Both the position numbers and the translations under genes were made by a program. From Nitrobacter hamburgensis X14 (lineage in GTDB: Bacteria > Pseudomonadota > Alphaproteobacteria > Rhizobiales > Xanthobacteraceae): 64,000 nucleotides of DNA. Of the stretch, positions 52,952 to 63,385 are shown in pieces. The first letter of the stretch is position 1; the number at the start of each line of letters is the position of its first letter. Where the stretch lies: positions 3,148,001-3,212,000 of the forward strand of contig NC_007964.1 in the NCBI RefSeq assembly GCF_000013885.1, given 5' to 3'. The notes under the pieces are model-generated. The model had not been told where the DNA came from. It saw only the letters and a list, made by a program, of their open reading frames with translations, and made no database searches.

Positions 52952-54967
52952 TCAGCCCGCCGCAGCCGCGGAATCGGCGGAGCCGGACGCCACGCGCGGA
53001 ACGACACCATCGTCCGGTATGCCGGTTTGCTCGACCAGCGACAGACAATGGGCGGCGGCTTCCCCGAGAGTGTCCGCCACCGCGTCGGCCTTGAGGTCGT
53101 GCCGCGTCATCGCGCTGTTGGTCCGTCCCCAGCAACAGACCAGGATGTGCGCCCGCGGCATCTTGCGGCGGAGCTTGCGCACGAGATGGCGGGTGTGGGC
53201 CGGACTGCCGTCATCGAGCGTCGACAGGCACACGAGCATCACGCCCGAGGCGTCGAGCCGAAATATCCCGCTCGACGATGTCTCCTCCTTCCGCGCGGCC
53301 CGCGCCCCGAGACCGTGTTTCGACAGGATCTGAGCCAGAAGCATCGCGGCCGCCTCGTCGAGATCGCTGCGCTCGGCGACGCACAGCACCGGACACTCGG
53401 CCTGCCAGTCCGGCGGAAGGCCCTCGCGGATGACGAACGGCAGTTCGGGCATCGGCGCATCGGCCGTCACCCCTGCCTCTTCGGCGGCTTCCGCATCCTT
53501 CGTGTCGTCGCCCTCCGGAGCATCGTCGGATTCGGAGGCCAGTCCGTCGATCACCTCGGTGACGCTGTCCCTGATTTCAGCCATGCGGTCGGGCGACAGC
53601 CGGCCGCGCCTGAGATCGGCCTGCGCCAGCATCAACCCTTTCAGCGCGACGGTCTCGTAGTATTCGGCGAGCGATCGCTCCTTCAAAAGCTTTTCGGCCG
53701 TGTCCACAGCCTCCTCAGGATCGCTGGCCAGCATCCGCTGATAGAACAACTCCGGCGGCGACAATGCCGGACGATCGCCGAGAAGGATGTCGAGAAACCT
53801 GAGATGCTCGACATGGCGGCCCAGCACGACCAGGCAGATCGTCAACGGAGTCGCAAGGACAAGACCGATCGGTCCCCACAGCGCGGTCCAGAACGTCGCC
53901 GAGGCGACGACGGCCACCGGCGACAATCCGCTGCTGTGCCCGACGAGCAAAGGTTCGAAGACCTGACCGATCACGAGCTCCGTCAGCAGAATGAGCGCGC
54001 CGCTCCACAGCAGCATCGACCAACCGGGGTCGACCGCGACGGCCAGCGTCAGAGGAAAGAACGCCGCAATGAAGACGCCGACGTAAGGCACGAACCGCAT
54101 GATCGCTGCCAGAATTCCCCAGAGGATAGCGCTGGGGACGCCGATCACCAGAAGTCCAATAGCCACGATCACGCCGAAGCTGGTGTTGAGCGCGACCTGC
54201 ATCAGAAAAAGACGGCTGAGGCGGCCGGCCGCGTCGTCGATCGCCGCGGTCGCGGACTGCAGATCATTCGAGCCCGCGAGCTTGATGAGCCGGTTTCGCA
54301 GATCCTCCCGCTGGAACAGGATGAAGACCACGAACACGATCACCACGCCCACCGTCGCCAGCGGATGCAGCAGGGGAGTGATGAGCGCCGAGATGTTCTC
54401 GAGGGCGGACTGCGGCGGCGGACGTACCTGGACGGGGATAGGCTCGACCTCGCCGGGCGTTTTGGACGGCGGCGAGGTCGCCGCCGATGGCGACGGCGGC
54501 TGGCCCTGCGGTACGTTGATTTCCTTGCCGAGATTCTGAAGAATATCCGCCGCGCGATCGAGCGGCCCTGTCGCCGTCAGCGCCCGCAGCGATTGGATCT
54601 TCTGCTGCATGGTCTGCTGGTAGCGGGGCAGTCCCTCGGCCAGGTGCCTGACCTCGTTCGCTATCAGGCTTCCGAGCGCGAAGAGCGCGACAAAGGCGAG
54701 CACGACCACCAGCGGCACGCTGGCGGCGCGCGGGGAATGCCACCGTTCCAGAATATCCACCAGCGGGGCAAGCACGAAGCTCAAGAGCACGGCCAGCGCG
54801 ATGGGAACGAAAATCTCGCGACCCACATAGAGCCCGCAGATCACGAGGGCGGCGACGATCGCCGACGTCAACGCCCGGTCGCCGAAACCTCCCGCTATCC
54901 GCGGCGTCGCCCTTGCGTCCAGATCCAGACTCACAGCCGGCATGACCCCGATATTCGTGGTCATCAA
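52952..54967 (-). CDS. AI-2E family permease fused to a C-terminal Rossmann-like domain
   Basis: 671 residues. The N-terminal about 400 residues form the AI-2E/PerM-type permease with eight membrane segments, interrupted by a Pro-rich loop (about 155-185); the last includes LWGPIGLVLATPLTICLVVL. A helical linker follows, then an acidic stretch (SESDDAPEGDDTKDAEAAEE), then a domain at about 520-650 with alternating beta/alpha pattern (CPVLCVAERSDLDEAAAMLL, VMLVCLSTLDDGSPAHTRHL, RRKMPRAHILVCCWG) resembling cobalamin-binding/Rossmann folds without the usual His. Substrate unknown; the C-terminal part may be regulatory. Confidence 0.85.
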   Translation of the reverse strand: MMTTNIGVMPAVSLDLDARATPRIAGGFGDRALTSAIVAALVICGLYVGREIFVPIALAVLLSFVLAPLVDILERWHSPRAASVPLVVVLAFVALFALGSLIANEVRHLAEGLPRYQQTMQQKIQSLRALTATGPLDRAADILQNLGKEINVPQGQPPSPSAATSPPSKTPGEVEPIPVQVRPPPQSALENISALITPLLHPLATVGVVIVFVVFILFQREDLRNRLIKLAGSNDLQSATAAIDDAAGRLSRLFLMQVALNTSFGVIVAIGLLVIGVPSAILWGILAAIMRFVPYVGVFIAAFFPLTLAVAVDPGWSMLLWSGALILLTELVIGQVFEPLLVGHSSGLSPVAVVASATFWTALWGPIGLVLATPLTICLVVLGRHVEHLRFLDILLGDRPALSPPELFYQRMLASDPEEAVDTAEKLLKERSLAEYYETVALKGLMLAQADLRRGRLSPDRMAEIRDSVTEVIDGLASESDDAPEGDDTKDAEAAEEAGVTADAPMPELPFVIREGLPPDWQAECPVLCVAERSDLDEAAAMLLAQILSKHGLGARAARKEETSSSGIFRLDASGVMLVCLSTLDDGSPAHTRHLVRKLRRKMPRAHILVCCWGRTNSAMTRHDLKADAVADTLGEAAAHCLSLVEQTGIPDDGVVPRVASGSADSAAAAG

Positions 54968-55048
54968 TAATCGGCGGGTCGATTTGGTTCCACAGAGGCC
55001 CCGGGGACAGGACGCTCCTTCCCCTGCCCCGTCTGCTATGTCGGTCGC

Positions 55049-56701
<1,653 letters not shown>

Positions 56702-57179
56702 CGTGATCCCTGAAAGCGTTGCATTTTTTGGGGAAATTTGTTGCTGCCGCTCATGTAGCGACGCGGGGACGAAAGGGCAACCTTGCCTTAACCGGCCGGA
56801 AAGGTTGACGAGAGAAACATTCCGCTCCCTCTCATTCGAACCGCTTTTTAATTGAATCGACTAACAATAGCGAGACCAGCGCAATCATGGCGGTCTTCCA
56901 GCAGGAAGCTCGTACAACACGGCAGAAAACGACCATGGCGACCAACGTATCGGCGTCAGCCTCCAACCGGGCCGAAAAACAGGATCACCGGCGCGGACGG
57001 TTGCACGGGATTCGCGCGTTCTGGCGCGACTTCATCGCAACCGCATTCAACTCCTACCGGCCAGAACTGCACTACATGCGCGGACCCGGACCCGCCTGGC
57101 GCGCCAGGCACGGCCAGAACCCGCCGTCGCGTTCCCAATGAGATGGCTGCGCACCCGCCGTCTCGTATCGCGCGACGAC
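56702..57179. other. Gap downstream of the ettA promoter with a possible small ORF
   Basis: The first 180 bp hold the ettA promoter and are A/T-rich near 56835-56875. From 56887 an 84-codon frame is open (next entry). I see no repeat or RNA here. Confidence 0.35.
56887..57141 (+). CDS. Possible small protein, 84 residues
   Basis: Reads MAVFQQEARTTRQKTTMATN and later RAFWRDFIATAFNSYRPELH, YMRGPGPAWRARHG. The aromatic C-terminal half looks protein-like. A second Met at residue 17 is an alternative start. No strong ribosome site for either, and it overlaps the upstream end of the dehydrogenase remnant frame. Uncertain. Confidence 0.35.
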   Translation: MAVFQQEARTTRQKTTMATNVSASASNRAEKQDHRRGRLHGIRAFWRDFIATAFNSYRPELHYMRGPGPAWRARHGQNPPSRSQ

Positions 57180-57434
57180 GCCGCGCGGATGACCGTGCGC
57201 GGGCCGATCATCGACGCAGCGGCGCTTCAGGAACGCTCGATCGGTGGCGACGGACCGAATACCTTCTCGCGGCAACCGCCGCCGCTCGGACATCCGCTGC
57301 GCAAGCTCGATAACACCGTGCTGACGCCGCATCTCGACAACGTCAGCACGGAAAACTATCGGCACTACTACATCGAGATGGTCGAGGACATCGCCGCGTG
57401 GCTCAAGGGCGCGCCGGTGCAAGTGCTCCGGTAA
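57180..57434 (+). pseudogene. C-terminal remnant of a D-2-hydroxyacid dehydrogenase gene
   Basis: Reads MTVRGPIIDAAALQERSIGG, then HPLRKLDNTVLTPHLDNVST and VEDIAAWLKGAPVQVLR, the C-terminal NAD-domain pattern of the family (RGPIVDEAAL, HPLxxLDNVxxTPHxG). The N-terminal catalytic and Rossmann parts are absent, and the middle (GPNTFSRQPPPLG) is scrambled relative to the usual DVFDxEPLP. A decayed gene. Confidence 0.65.
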
Positions 57435-57594
57435 GCCAACAAGAGAATTCGTCACGCCCTCAGGGGCGTCCCTGCGAAGGCAGGCACTCATACGCGAGGC
57501 CTGTTTCGGCAGCGAACTGGACGCATTCGGAAACAATAAACTCAGAGGCTATCGGCCCCGCGTTCGTGGGGGCGACCAGACATCGCGCCGCGGC

Positions 57595-57699
57595 TAGAGC
57601 CTTTTCGCTCCTGATGGAATCAGAAGCGAGGCTCTATAATTTTGATTTGACGCGTTTTCTTCACGCGAACCGGTATCCACTTCGCTCGAAAACGCTCTA
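57595..57699 (-). repeat. Type I palindromic repeat, copy G (short form, inverted)
   Basis: Minus-strand TAGAGCGTTTTCGAGCG, GTGGATACCGGTTCGCGTG, AGAAAACGC, GCTTCTGATTCCATCAGGAGC, AAAAGGCTCTA. Its first triplet is the TAG stop codon of the L,D-transpeptidase gene. Confidence 0.9.
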
Positions 57700-58764
57700 C
57701 CGGATCGTAACCGGCGCCGGCAGCGGCGCCACCGCGGTCGGTTGGGCTCCGGGCAGGCTCGCCGTCTGCGGAGCCGGCGCTGCGTTCGATCCAGGAGCCG
57801 GTTGACCAGGCGCCGGCTGACCAGGCGCCGGCTGAGTGGAGGCCGTCGTATCGGTGTGCGGCGGACCGCCCGGCAACACGACGACGCGGGTGCCGACCTT
57901 CACGCGATCGAACAGGTCCGACACATCCTCGTTGAGCATACCGATGCAGCCCGACGACACGAACTTGCCGATCGTCGACGGCTGGTTGGTGCCGTGAATG
58001 CGATACACGGTCGAGCCGAGATACATGGCTCGGGCGCCCAGCGGATTGCCGGGGCCGCCGGCCATGAAGCGCGGCAGATAAGGCTGGCGCTCGATCATTT
58101 CCGTCGGCGGATGCCAGTCCGGCCACTCGGCCTTGCGGCTGATCTTCTGCACGCCGGCCCAGGTGAAGCCGTCACGGCCGACGCGCACGCCATAGCGGAT
58201 CGCGCGATTGTTGCCGAGAATATAATACAGATACGTGTTCGACGTATCGACCACGAGGGTGCCAGGCGGCTCCTTGGTTGCGAAGGTGACTTCCTGACGG
58301 CGCAGCCTCGGCGCTAACTGCTTTTCGCCGCCCTGATCAACCTCCGGCTGCTCATCCGGCGGCAGCGCCGACAGCGAGGTCGGCCTGCCGTCCACGCCCA
58401 CAGGAGCCGGCGGCGCGAAACCCGTGGCCGGCCCGCCCGTCGAAGCAACCGTTTCCGGCGCACGCGTCGGATACTGCGCGGGGCCGGGCTGACCGTAACG
58501 CGGATCCTCCGGCGACATAATCGGTCCCGGCGGAGGCAGCTCTGCGGAATTGTGCCGCCGCGGTGACTGGTCGTCGTCGGCCGCATCGAAATCGGGAAGC
58601 GCATCGATCGCGCCTGGACGGTCATCCTCTCCCGGATATGCGGAGGGCGGCGCGGAATAGACCGTGCCCGGCGAGGGCGGATACCCCTGCGCGGAGGCGA
58701 GCGAGATTCCCGCCGCGCCAGCGACGACCGCCGCAAAAACCGTCAGAATAGGTTTGATCATCAT
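57697..58764 (-). CDS. L,D-transpeptidase (YkuD domain)
   Basis: Cross-links peptidoglycan or anchors outer-membrane protein via meso-DAP. 355 residues from ATG 58764 (a second ATG follows directly), with AAGGG upstream. Signal peptide about 1-26 (KPILTVFAAVVAGAAGISLA), a long disordered Pro/Ser-rich linker (about 30-155), then the YkuD domain (about 168-298) with catalytic Cys273 in SSGCIGM and His257 in IHGTNQP. A Pro-rich tail with the repeat PAPGQPAPGQPAPG follows. The stop codon is the end of a type I repeat. Confidence 0.93.
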   Translation of the reverse strand: MMIKPILTVFAAVVAGAAGISLASAQGYPPSPGTVYSAPPSAYPGEDDRPGAIDALPDFDAADDDQSPRRHNSAELPPPGPIMSPEDPRYGQPGPAQYPTRAPETVASTGGPATGFAPPAPVGVDGRPTSLSALPPDEQPEVDQGGEKQLAPRLRRQEVTFATKEPPGTLVVDTSNTYLYYILGNNRAIRYGVRVGRDGFTWAGVQKISRKAEWPDWHPPTEMIERQPYLPRFMAGGPGNPLGARAMYLGSTVYRIHGTNQPSTIGKFVSSGCIGMLNEDVSDLFDRVKVGTRVVVLPGGPPHTDTTASTQPAPGQPAPGQPAPGSNAAPAPQTASLPGAQPTAVAPLPAPVTIR

Positions 58765-59049
58765 CGCCCTTGTATAAGTCCAACAAGACACCGGATCGTT
58801 AACGGCCACATCGCGCAGGATAGCGGCGCATTCAAGACAATTCCGGCAAAAGCGCCCCTGTTTCGGTCATAATTCCGAGATCGTGGTGAAGCGTGACCTC
58901 TATGCCTCACCGGTTCCGGCGCACTGGGCAAAACGGACGATTTTTGGGGCGCGTTGTCGCAACCGTTGCGGTAATCTCAAAGCGCTTGATTCGCTTCCGA
59001 TGGCTCGATCACCGTCGCAGACCGCGCGGCGAAGGTGGAACCTGTACCT

Positions 59050-59799
59050 ATGCTGCCCGGCTTCCGTTTCCTGTCCGTTGCGGTCGTGCTGGCCGTCTCG
59101 ATGCTGATCTTCGGCCTTGGTGCCGCAGCTCTGTTGCGGGCAACGCACGAAGAGTTCGCAAGTGTGCCTCTCAAGCAGATGCCGGAAGTCACGTTCGGGT
59201 CGCGAGAAGAGACTGAACAGCCGACGCTGGCCGTGCTGCAAGTCGATACACCCACCGCCCATCCCGCCGAGCCGGTGCCGGATCAGGCCGAAGCACAGCA
59301 TCGAATGACGGCCGCACCGGACGCGCAGCCGGAAGCCGCCACCGCGCCTGCTGCCACCGATGCACCCTCAGCCTCGACCGACAATGCCACGCCCGCAGCT
59401 TCCCCGGAGCCGTCCGACCCCGTTCCGCCGGCGGCGGACACGGCGTCCTCCGCCGATGCAGCCGCAGCAGAACCGTCGGACCCGCCGCCAAGCGTTGAGC
59501 CTTCGCTCAAAGCCGGCGACGCCGTCAAACCGGACACTGCGAAAACCGATGCCGCCAAATCCGATGTCGGTGTGTCCGACGTCGCGGAAACGATGACATC
59601 GCCGTTCGGAGAGCATTTCACGGCTCCCCTGCCGGTGAACCGTCCCGCACAGGCAGCGCAGATCGCCGATCCGACGCCGGCTGCCAAACGGTCCTCAGCG
59701 AAGCCGCCCCGCGCCGCCAAGCGACACCGCCGTGCGACCCGGCCGTCACATCGTTCATCGCAGCCCGTGGTTTCGAGGTCGCAGTTCGACTCGGATTGA
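59050..59799 (+). CDS. Hypothetical membrane-anchored Pro/Ala-rich protein
   Basis: 249 residues from ATG 59050 (an in-frame GTG at 59035 is also possible). One N-terminal membrane segment (FLSVAVVLAVSMLIFGLGAA) is followed by a long low-complexity region rich in Ala, Pro, Asp and Ser, ending in a basic tail (PPRAAKRHRRATRPSHRSSQ). It looks like a periplasm-spanning linker protein. No domain is recognised. It is divergent from the L,D-transpeptidase gene, suggesting an envelope role. Confidence 0.6.
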   Translation: MLPGFRFLSVAVVLAVSMLIFGLGAAALLRATHEEFASVPLKQMPEVTFGSREETEQPTLAVLQVDTPTAHPAEPVPDQAEAQHRMTAAPDAQPEAATAPAATDAPSASTDNATPAASPEPSDPVPPAADTASSADAAAAEPSDPPPSVEPSLKAGDAVKPDTAKTDAAKSDVGVSDVAETMTSPFGEHFTAPLPVNRPAQAAQIADPTPAAKRSSAKPPRAAKRHRRATRPSHRSSQPVVSRSQFDSD

Positions 59800-59805
59800 G
59801 CCCGT

Positions 59806-60666
59806 TCAGGCGGGTCCGGTGGCGATCGGGGGTCCGTCCTGCAATCCCCACTCCGACCACGACCCGTCGTAGAGCGCCGAGCCGCGCACGCCGAGGCGAT
59901 AGAGCGCAAGCGTCAGCACCGCGGCGGACACGCCGGAGCCGCACGAGGTGACGAGCGGTTTCGCCAGGTCAAGGCCAGCGCCGGTAAAAGCGGCGCGCAA
60001 TTCGTCCAGCGGTTTCATGACGCCGCTCGCGGCATCGAACAGTTCGTTGTATGGCAGGTTGCGGCTACCGGGGATATGACCCGAACGCAAGCCGGGCCTC
60101 GGCTCCGCCACGCCGCCCTCGAAGCGATTGACTGCTCGCGCATCGACAAGCTGCTCGCGATGCGACGACAGGTTGCTCGCGAGTTGCGCCTTGCTGCGCA
60201 CATAGGCCGGATCGAACACAGCGGTGAACTTGCCCGGCTTCGGCGCTGCCTTGCCGGTTTCAACCGGGCGGCGTTCCGCGCGCCATTTCTTCAGGCCGCC
60301 GTCGAGCACCCGGACATCGCCGTGGCCGAACGACAGGAACATCCACCACGCCCGCGGCGCGGCGACCCAGCCGCCGGAGTCATAGACCACAACAGTATCG
60401 CCGGAGGAGATCCCGAGTGCGCCGACGTCGCGCGCGAACTGCGTGGCATCCGGATACATATGCGGCAGCGGTGACGCACGATCGGACACGGCATCGACGT
60501 CGAAGAACACCGCGCCGGGGATGTGCGCGGCGAGAAAATCATCGACCGGCAGTGGCAGCACGCCCGGCATCTTGAACGAGGCATCGACGACCTTGACGCC
60601 GGCATCGCCGAGGTGCGCGGCCAGCCATTCGGTGGAGACGAGGGGATCGTCGGCGGTGGAGGTCAT
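59806..60666 (-). CDS. sseA: 3-mercaptopyruvate sulfurtransferase (two-rhodanese-domain)
   Basis: Transfers sulfur from 3-mercaptopyruvate to acceptors such as cyanide or thiols. 286 residues from ATG 60666 with AGGAA upstream. Two rhodanese domains: an inactive N-terminal one (AHIPGAVFFDVDAVSDRASP) and a catalytic C-terminal one with Cys242 in SCGSGVSA; the CGSGV loop marks mercaptopyruvate rather than thiosulfate preference. A second, single-domain rhodanese is encoded upstream in the same direction. Confidence 0.92.
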   Translation of the reverse strand: MTSTADDPLVSTEWLAAHLGDAGVKVVDASFKMPGVLPLPVDDFLAAHIPGAVFFDVDAVSDRASPLPHMYPDATQFARDVGALGISSGDTVVVYDSGGWVAAPRAWWMFLSFGHGDVRVLDGGLKKWRAERRPVETGKAAPKPGKFTAVFDPAYVRSKAQLASNLSSHREQLVDARAVNRFEGGVAEPRPGLRSGHIPGSRNLPYNELFDAASGVMKPLDELRAAFTGAGLDLAKPLVTSCGSGVSAAVLTLALYRLGVRGSALYDGSWSEWGLQDGPPIATGPA

Positions 60667-60754
60667 GATGAGGTATTCCTGCTTGCACGTCATTGCCGGA
60701 CATAGCCGTTCGAAGAACGGCGTCGCTTCCGCTTGCCTAGCCCGGCAATCCATC

Positions 60755-60862
60755 TTGAAAGATGGACACACGGGTCAAGCCCGCGTGTGACGAAGTTATC
60801 TGCGTTCACCGCTGCATGGCCCGTGCTTGTCACGGTCATGCACAAGGCCGGGCATGACGGAT
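60755..60862. repeat. Dispersed palindromic intergenic sequences
   Basis: GACACACGGGTCAAGCCCGC and, further on, GGCCGGGCATGACGG. A similar GGGTCAAGCCCGC segment lies at about 61335-61352. This GGGTCAAGCCC palindrome is a frequent intergenic motif in Bradyrhizobiaceae. Boundaries are approximate. Confidence 0.45.
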
Positions 60863-60866
60863 AATG

Positions 60867-61280
60867 TTATGACTTCGCCTTCGGCTCGACATTCTCGACC
60901 GCTTCGCCGGCGTCGCGCCAGGCTTTGAAGCCGCCGCCGAGATGCGCGACGGGCTTCAGCCCCATGTCCTGCGCGGTCTTTGCCGCCAGCGCCGAGCGCG
61001 AGCCCGAGGCGCAGTGGAAGATGAACAGCTTGTTCTCCTGGAAGACCGGTTTGGCATAGGGGCTTTCAGGATCGATCCAGAATTCGAGCATGCCGCGGGT
61101 ACAGGAAAACGAGCCGGGAATTTTGCCTTCGCGCTCGAGCTCGCGCGGATCGCGGATATCGACGAGGATCGCCTCGCCGCGCGCGACCGCGGCCTTGACG
61201 TCCGCCACGCTCATGGTCTCGATTTCCCTGTTCGCTTCCTGGAGCAGCGCCTTGATGCCGCGCGTGATCGTCTGGGTCAT
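60867..61280 (-). CDS. Single-domain rhodanese-like protein
   Basis: 137 residues from ATG 61280 (MTQTITRGIKALLQEANREI), with GGAGGA at a good distance; an ATG at 61286 is too close to that site. Rhodanese fold: VDIRDPRELEREGKIPGSFS, then the active loop Cys90 in FHCASGSRSALAA, then LGGGFKAWRDAGE. Six-residue loop CASGSRS fits a sulfurtransferase. Probably in a unit with the mercaptopyruvate sulfurtransferase, though a 200-bp gap with repeats lies between. Confidence 0.9.
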   Translation of the reverse strand: MTQTITRGIKALLQEANREIETMSVADVKAAVARGEAILVDIRDPRELEREGKIPGSFSCTRGMLEFWIDPESPYAKPVFQENKLFIFHCASGSRSALAAKTAQDMGLKPVAHLGGGFKAWRDAGEAVENVEPKAKS

Positions 61281-61568
61281 GAGCATGTCCTCCGAAATCG
61301 TCTTGCTGCATCCCGACGAGATAAAGACGTGGATGGCCGGGTCAAGCCCGCCACGACAAAGATGATGCTACGGGGTCGATGGCCGCTCCTCGTCCGCCAA
61401 AGGCCGGTATCGCGGGTCTGGCAGACGGCAGCGGCGACACTCACTAGCTGGACCTGCCGGCTTTTTCCTCTAGGATTGACCCGCAACCTGCTGTGCCGTC
61501 AAACACGATACCGAGCAGCAATCATCAAGAAAGTGCCGACGAGAACGGCATTTCAGGAGGAGCGATCC

Positions 61569-61814
61569 ATGGGCGTCATTGTGTGGTTGATTGTCGGCGC
61601 GATCGCGGGTTGGCTGGCTGGTTTGATCGTGAAAGGCGGAGGCTTCGGACTGATCGGAAATATCATCATCGGCATCATCGGCGCAATCGTCGCCGGCTGG
61701 CTTTTGCCGCTGTTCGGAGTTCTGATCGGCGGCGGTTTTTTCGCCCAGGTCATCAATGCAGCCATCGGCGCCATCATCGTTCTCCTCGTGGTGTCGTTCA
61801 TCAAACGCGCCTGA
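61569..61814 (+). CDS. GlsB/YeaQ/YmgE family stress-response membrane protein
   Basis: 81-residue highly hydrophobic protein with three membrane segments and Gly-zipper pattern (VIVWLIVGAIAGWLAGLIVK, IGNIIIGIIGAIVAGWLLPL, FAQVINAAIGAIIVLLVVSF). ATG 61569 has AGGAGG upstream. The family (transglycosylase-associated protein) is linked to envelope or general stress; the molecular role is unknown. Confidence 0.92.
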   Translation: MGVIVWLIVGAIAGWLAGLIVKGGGFGLIGNIIIGIIGAIVAGWLLPLFGVLIGGGFFAQVINAAIGAIIVLLVVSFIKRA

Positions 61815-61864
61815 CGACATTCACGCATTCGCAAAGCGGCCGCCAGGACCCGCTGGTGGCGGGG

Positions 61865-62458
61865 CTATCGAGACTTTTCATTAAGCTCGTAAGCAAGATG
61901 CGCCTTCACCGTCGGCCATTCGCCGGGAAGGATGCTGTAGACGACAGTGTCCCGCAGCGTCCCGTTCGGCGACATCTGATGGTTGCGCAGGATGCCGTCC
62001 TGCCGGGCGCCAAGCCGCTCGATGCCGCGCCGGCTGACATGATTGAAAACGTGGGTGCGGAATTCCACGGCGATGCAGTTCAGCTTTTCAAAGGCGTGTG
62101 CGAGCAGCAGCAGCTTGCACTGGGTGTTGACGGCGGTGCGCTGAACGCGCTTCGCATACCAGGTCGAGCCGATCTCGACACGGCGGCTCGCGGCATCGAC
62201 GTTCATGTAGGTGGTCATGCCCGCAATTCTGCCCTCGGCGTCCCGTACCGTGAACGGCAGCATAGTGCCGGAGGCTTGCAGCGACAGCCGCCGCTCGATC
62301 TCGCTCCCCATCTTCTCCGGTGCGGGAACAAAAGTGTACCAGATCTTCCAGAGTTCGCCGTCCCTTACCGCCTCAACGAGGGCGTCGCGGTGGTCGTGTG
62401 ACAGCGGCTCAAGCCGCGCATGATGTCCTTCGAGTGTGACGGGCTGCAACCAGGGCAT
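61865..62458 (-). CDS. GNAT family N-acetyltransferase (RimJ/RimL-like)
   Basis: 197 residues from ATG 62458 (MPWLQPVTLEGHHARLEPLS), with AAGGAA upstream; a longer start at 62485 has no ribosome site. GNAT pattern: LPFTVRDAEGRIAGMTTYMN, GSTWYAKRVQRTAVNTQCKL, LLLAHAFEKLNCIAVEFRTH, then RGIERLGARQDGILRNHQMS. The acetyl-CoA loop (VQRTAVN region) is divergent from the usual R/QxxGxA. Substrate unknown, possibly a protein N-terminus or amino-sugar. Confidence 0.87.
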   Translation of the reverse strand: MPWLQPVTLEGHHARLEPLSHDHRDALVEAVRDGELWKIWYTFVPAPEKMGSEIERRLSLQASGTMLPFTVRDAEGRIAGMTTYMNVDAASRRVEIGSTWYAKRVQRTAVNTQCKLLLLAHAFEKLNCIAVEFRTHVFNHVSRRGIERLGARQDGILRNHQMSPNGTLRDTVVYSILPGEWPTVKAHLAYELNEKSR

Positions 62459-62677
62459 GGTATATTCCGTTCCTTGTACCGTCATTGCGAGATCGAGACA
62501 AAAACTGGCAAAGCCAGTTTTACTCTCGGCTCCACGTCTTGACAGCCCGGCAACGAGAAAGACGCGGGCGAGAAAGATTTTGGATGGCCGGAAATAGCTG
62601 ACATGCCGGGAGGAACCTTAACGACCACTCTTGAAACATCGCCTCGAAAAAACCGTGCTTCGGAAAAACTGCCTGAA

Positions 62678-63040
62678 CTACTTCCCGTTCTCCTTCGCGT
62701 TGTCTTTTCCGTCCTCCTTCGCCGGCGGCTGCGGCTGTTTTTTCCGCGCCGCCTGAAGTTCGGCCACCGCCTTCTGCAGTTCCGCGACCGTACCCTCCAG
62801 CGCCCCAATCCGCCGGTTGGCGGCATCGATTTTCTGCTGGCTGTCGATGGCAAGTCTGCTGGTGGTCCCTTGCAGGAAATTGACGTTGCTCTGCAGGCAG
62901 CTCGTTCGCCGCTCCATCGTCTTTTCGGCGGTACAGATCTCGATGCCGGGAACGTCCTGGGCCGGAGCCGCGCCGGGGCGCAGCACGCAGGCGATCGCGA
63001 TCATCAACGCCCATGGAAGGCTTCGGCCGGTCATCGGCAT
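62678..63040 (-). CDS. Exported coiled-coil protein, 120 residues
   Basis: From ATG 63040 (or 63034): signal peptide about 1-27 (SLPWALMIAIACVLRPGAAP), a short region with two Cys (GIEICTAEKTMERRTSCLQS), a heptad-rich helix (ANRRIGALEGTVAELQKAVA) predicted to coil, and a basic/acidic tail (EDGKDNAKENGK). Function unknown. The longer frame to 63253 lies over a region with no coding signal. Confidence 0.65.
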   Translation of the reverse strand: MPMTGRSLPWALMIAIACVLRPGAAPAQDVPGIEICTAEKTMERRTSCLQSNVNFLQGTTSRLAIDSQQKIDAANRRIGALEGTVAELQKAVAELQAARKKQPQPPAKEDGKDNAKENGK

Positions 63041-63385
63041 CCCCGTCTCGACAATGATTCCCAACCGGCACATTTGCAGAACGGCGCGCGGGGCGCGAGA
63101 ACTATCATGCTGACGCCGCAATTGCAGCGAGCGAAACGACGCCCGTCTTCGAACGGCTATGTCGGTCATGGCGCATCGAATTGCGTCATTGCGATCGTGT
63201 CGATCGGCGACCTCAAACCCCTCCTCGACCCGGTTCCCCCAGACCGACAGCATTTGATTTCAAATCGTCGCAAACGGATTCCACCACGTTAGATGCCGTT
63301 AACGCTGGTGACGAAAACATTGCCGGCTATGCAACCACTTGTCATCAAAGCGGGCTTATCCTCATTCACGTTACGGGAACAGGCG
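63041..63385. other. Intergenic region
   Basis: 345 bp between divergent genes. No RNA, repeat or coding region was recognised; it should contain both promoters. GGGAACAGGCG precedes the next start codon. Confidence 0.4.

Noticed and set aside
52517..54970. Long plus-strand open frame (817 codons) opposite the AI-2E permease
   Set aside because: It is Arg/His/Gln-rich, lacks a ribosome site and mirrors codon positions of the well-supported minus-strand gene. Typical antisense frame of G+C-rich DNA.
57811..57840. Short tandem repeats (PAPGQ codons) as a CRISPR or satellite array
   Set aside because: They are in-frame Pro-rich codons of the L,D-transpeptidase tail; no spacers or regular unit as in CRISPR. 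No CRISPR array was found anywhere in the window.
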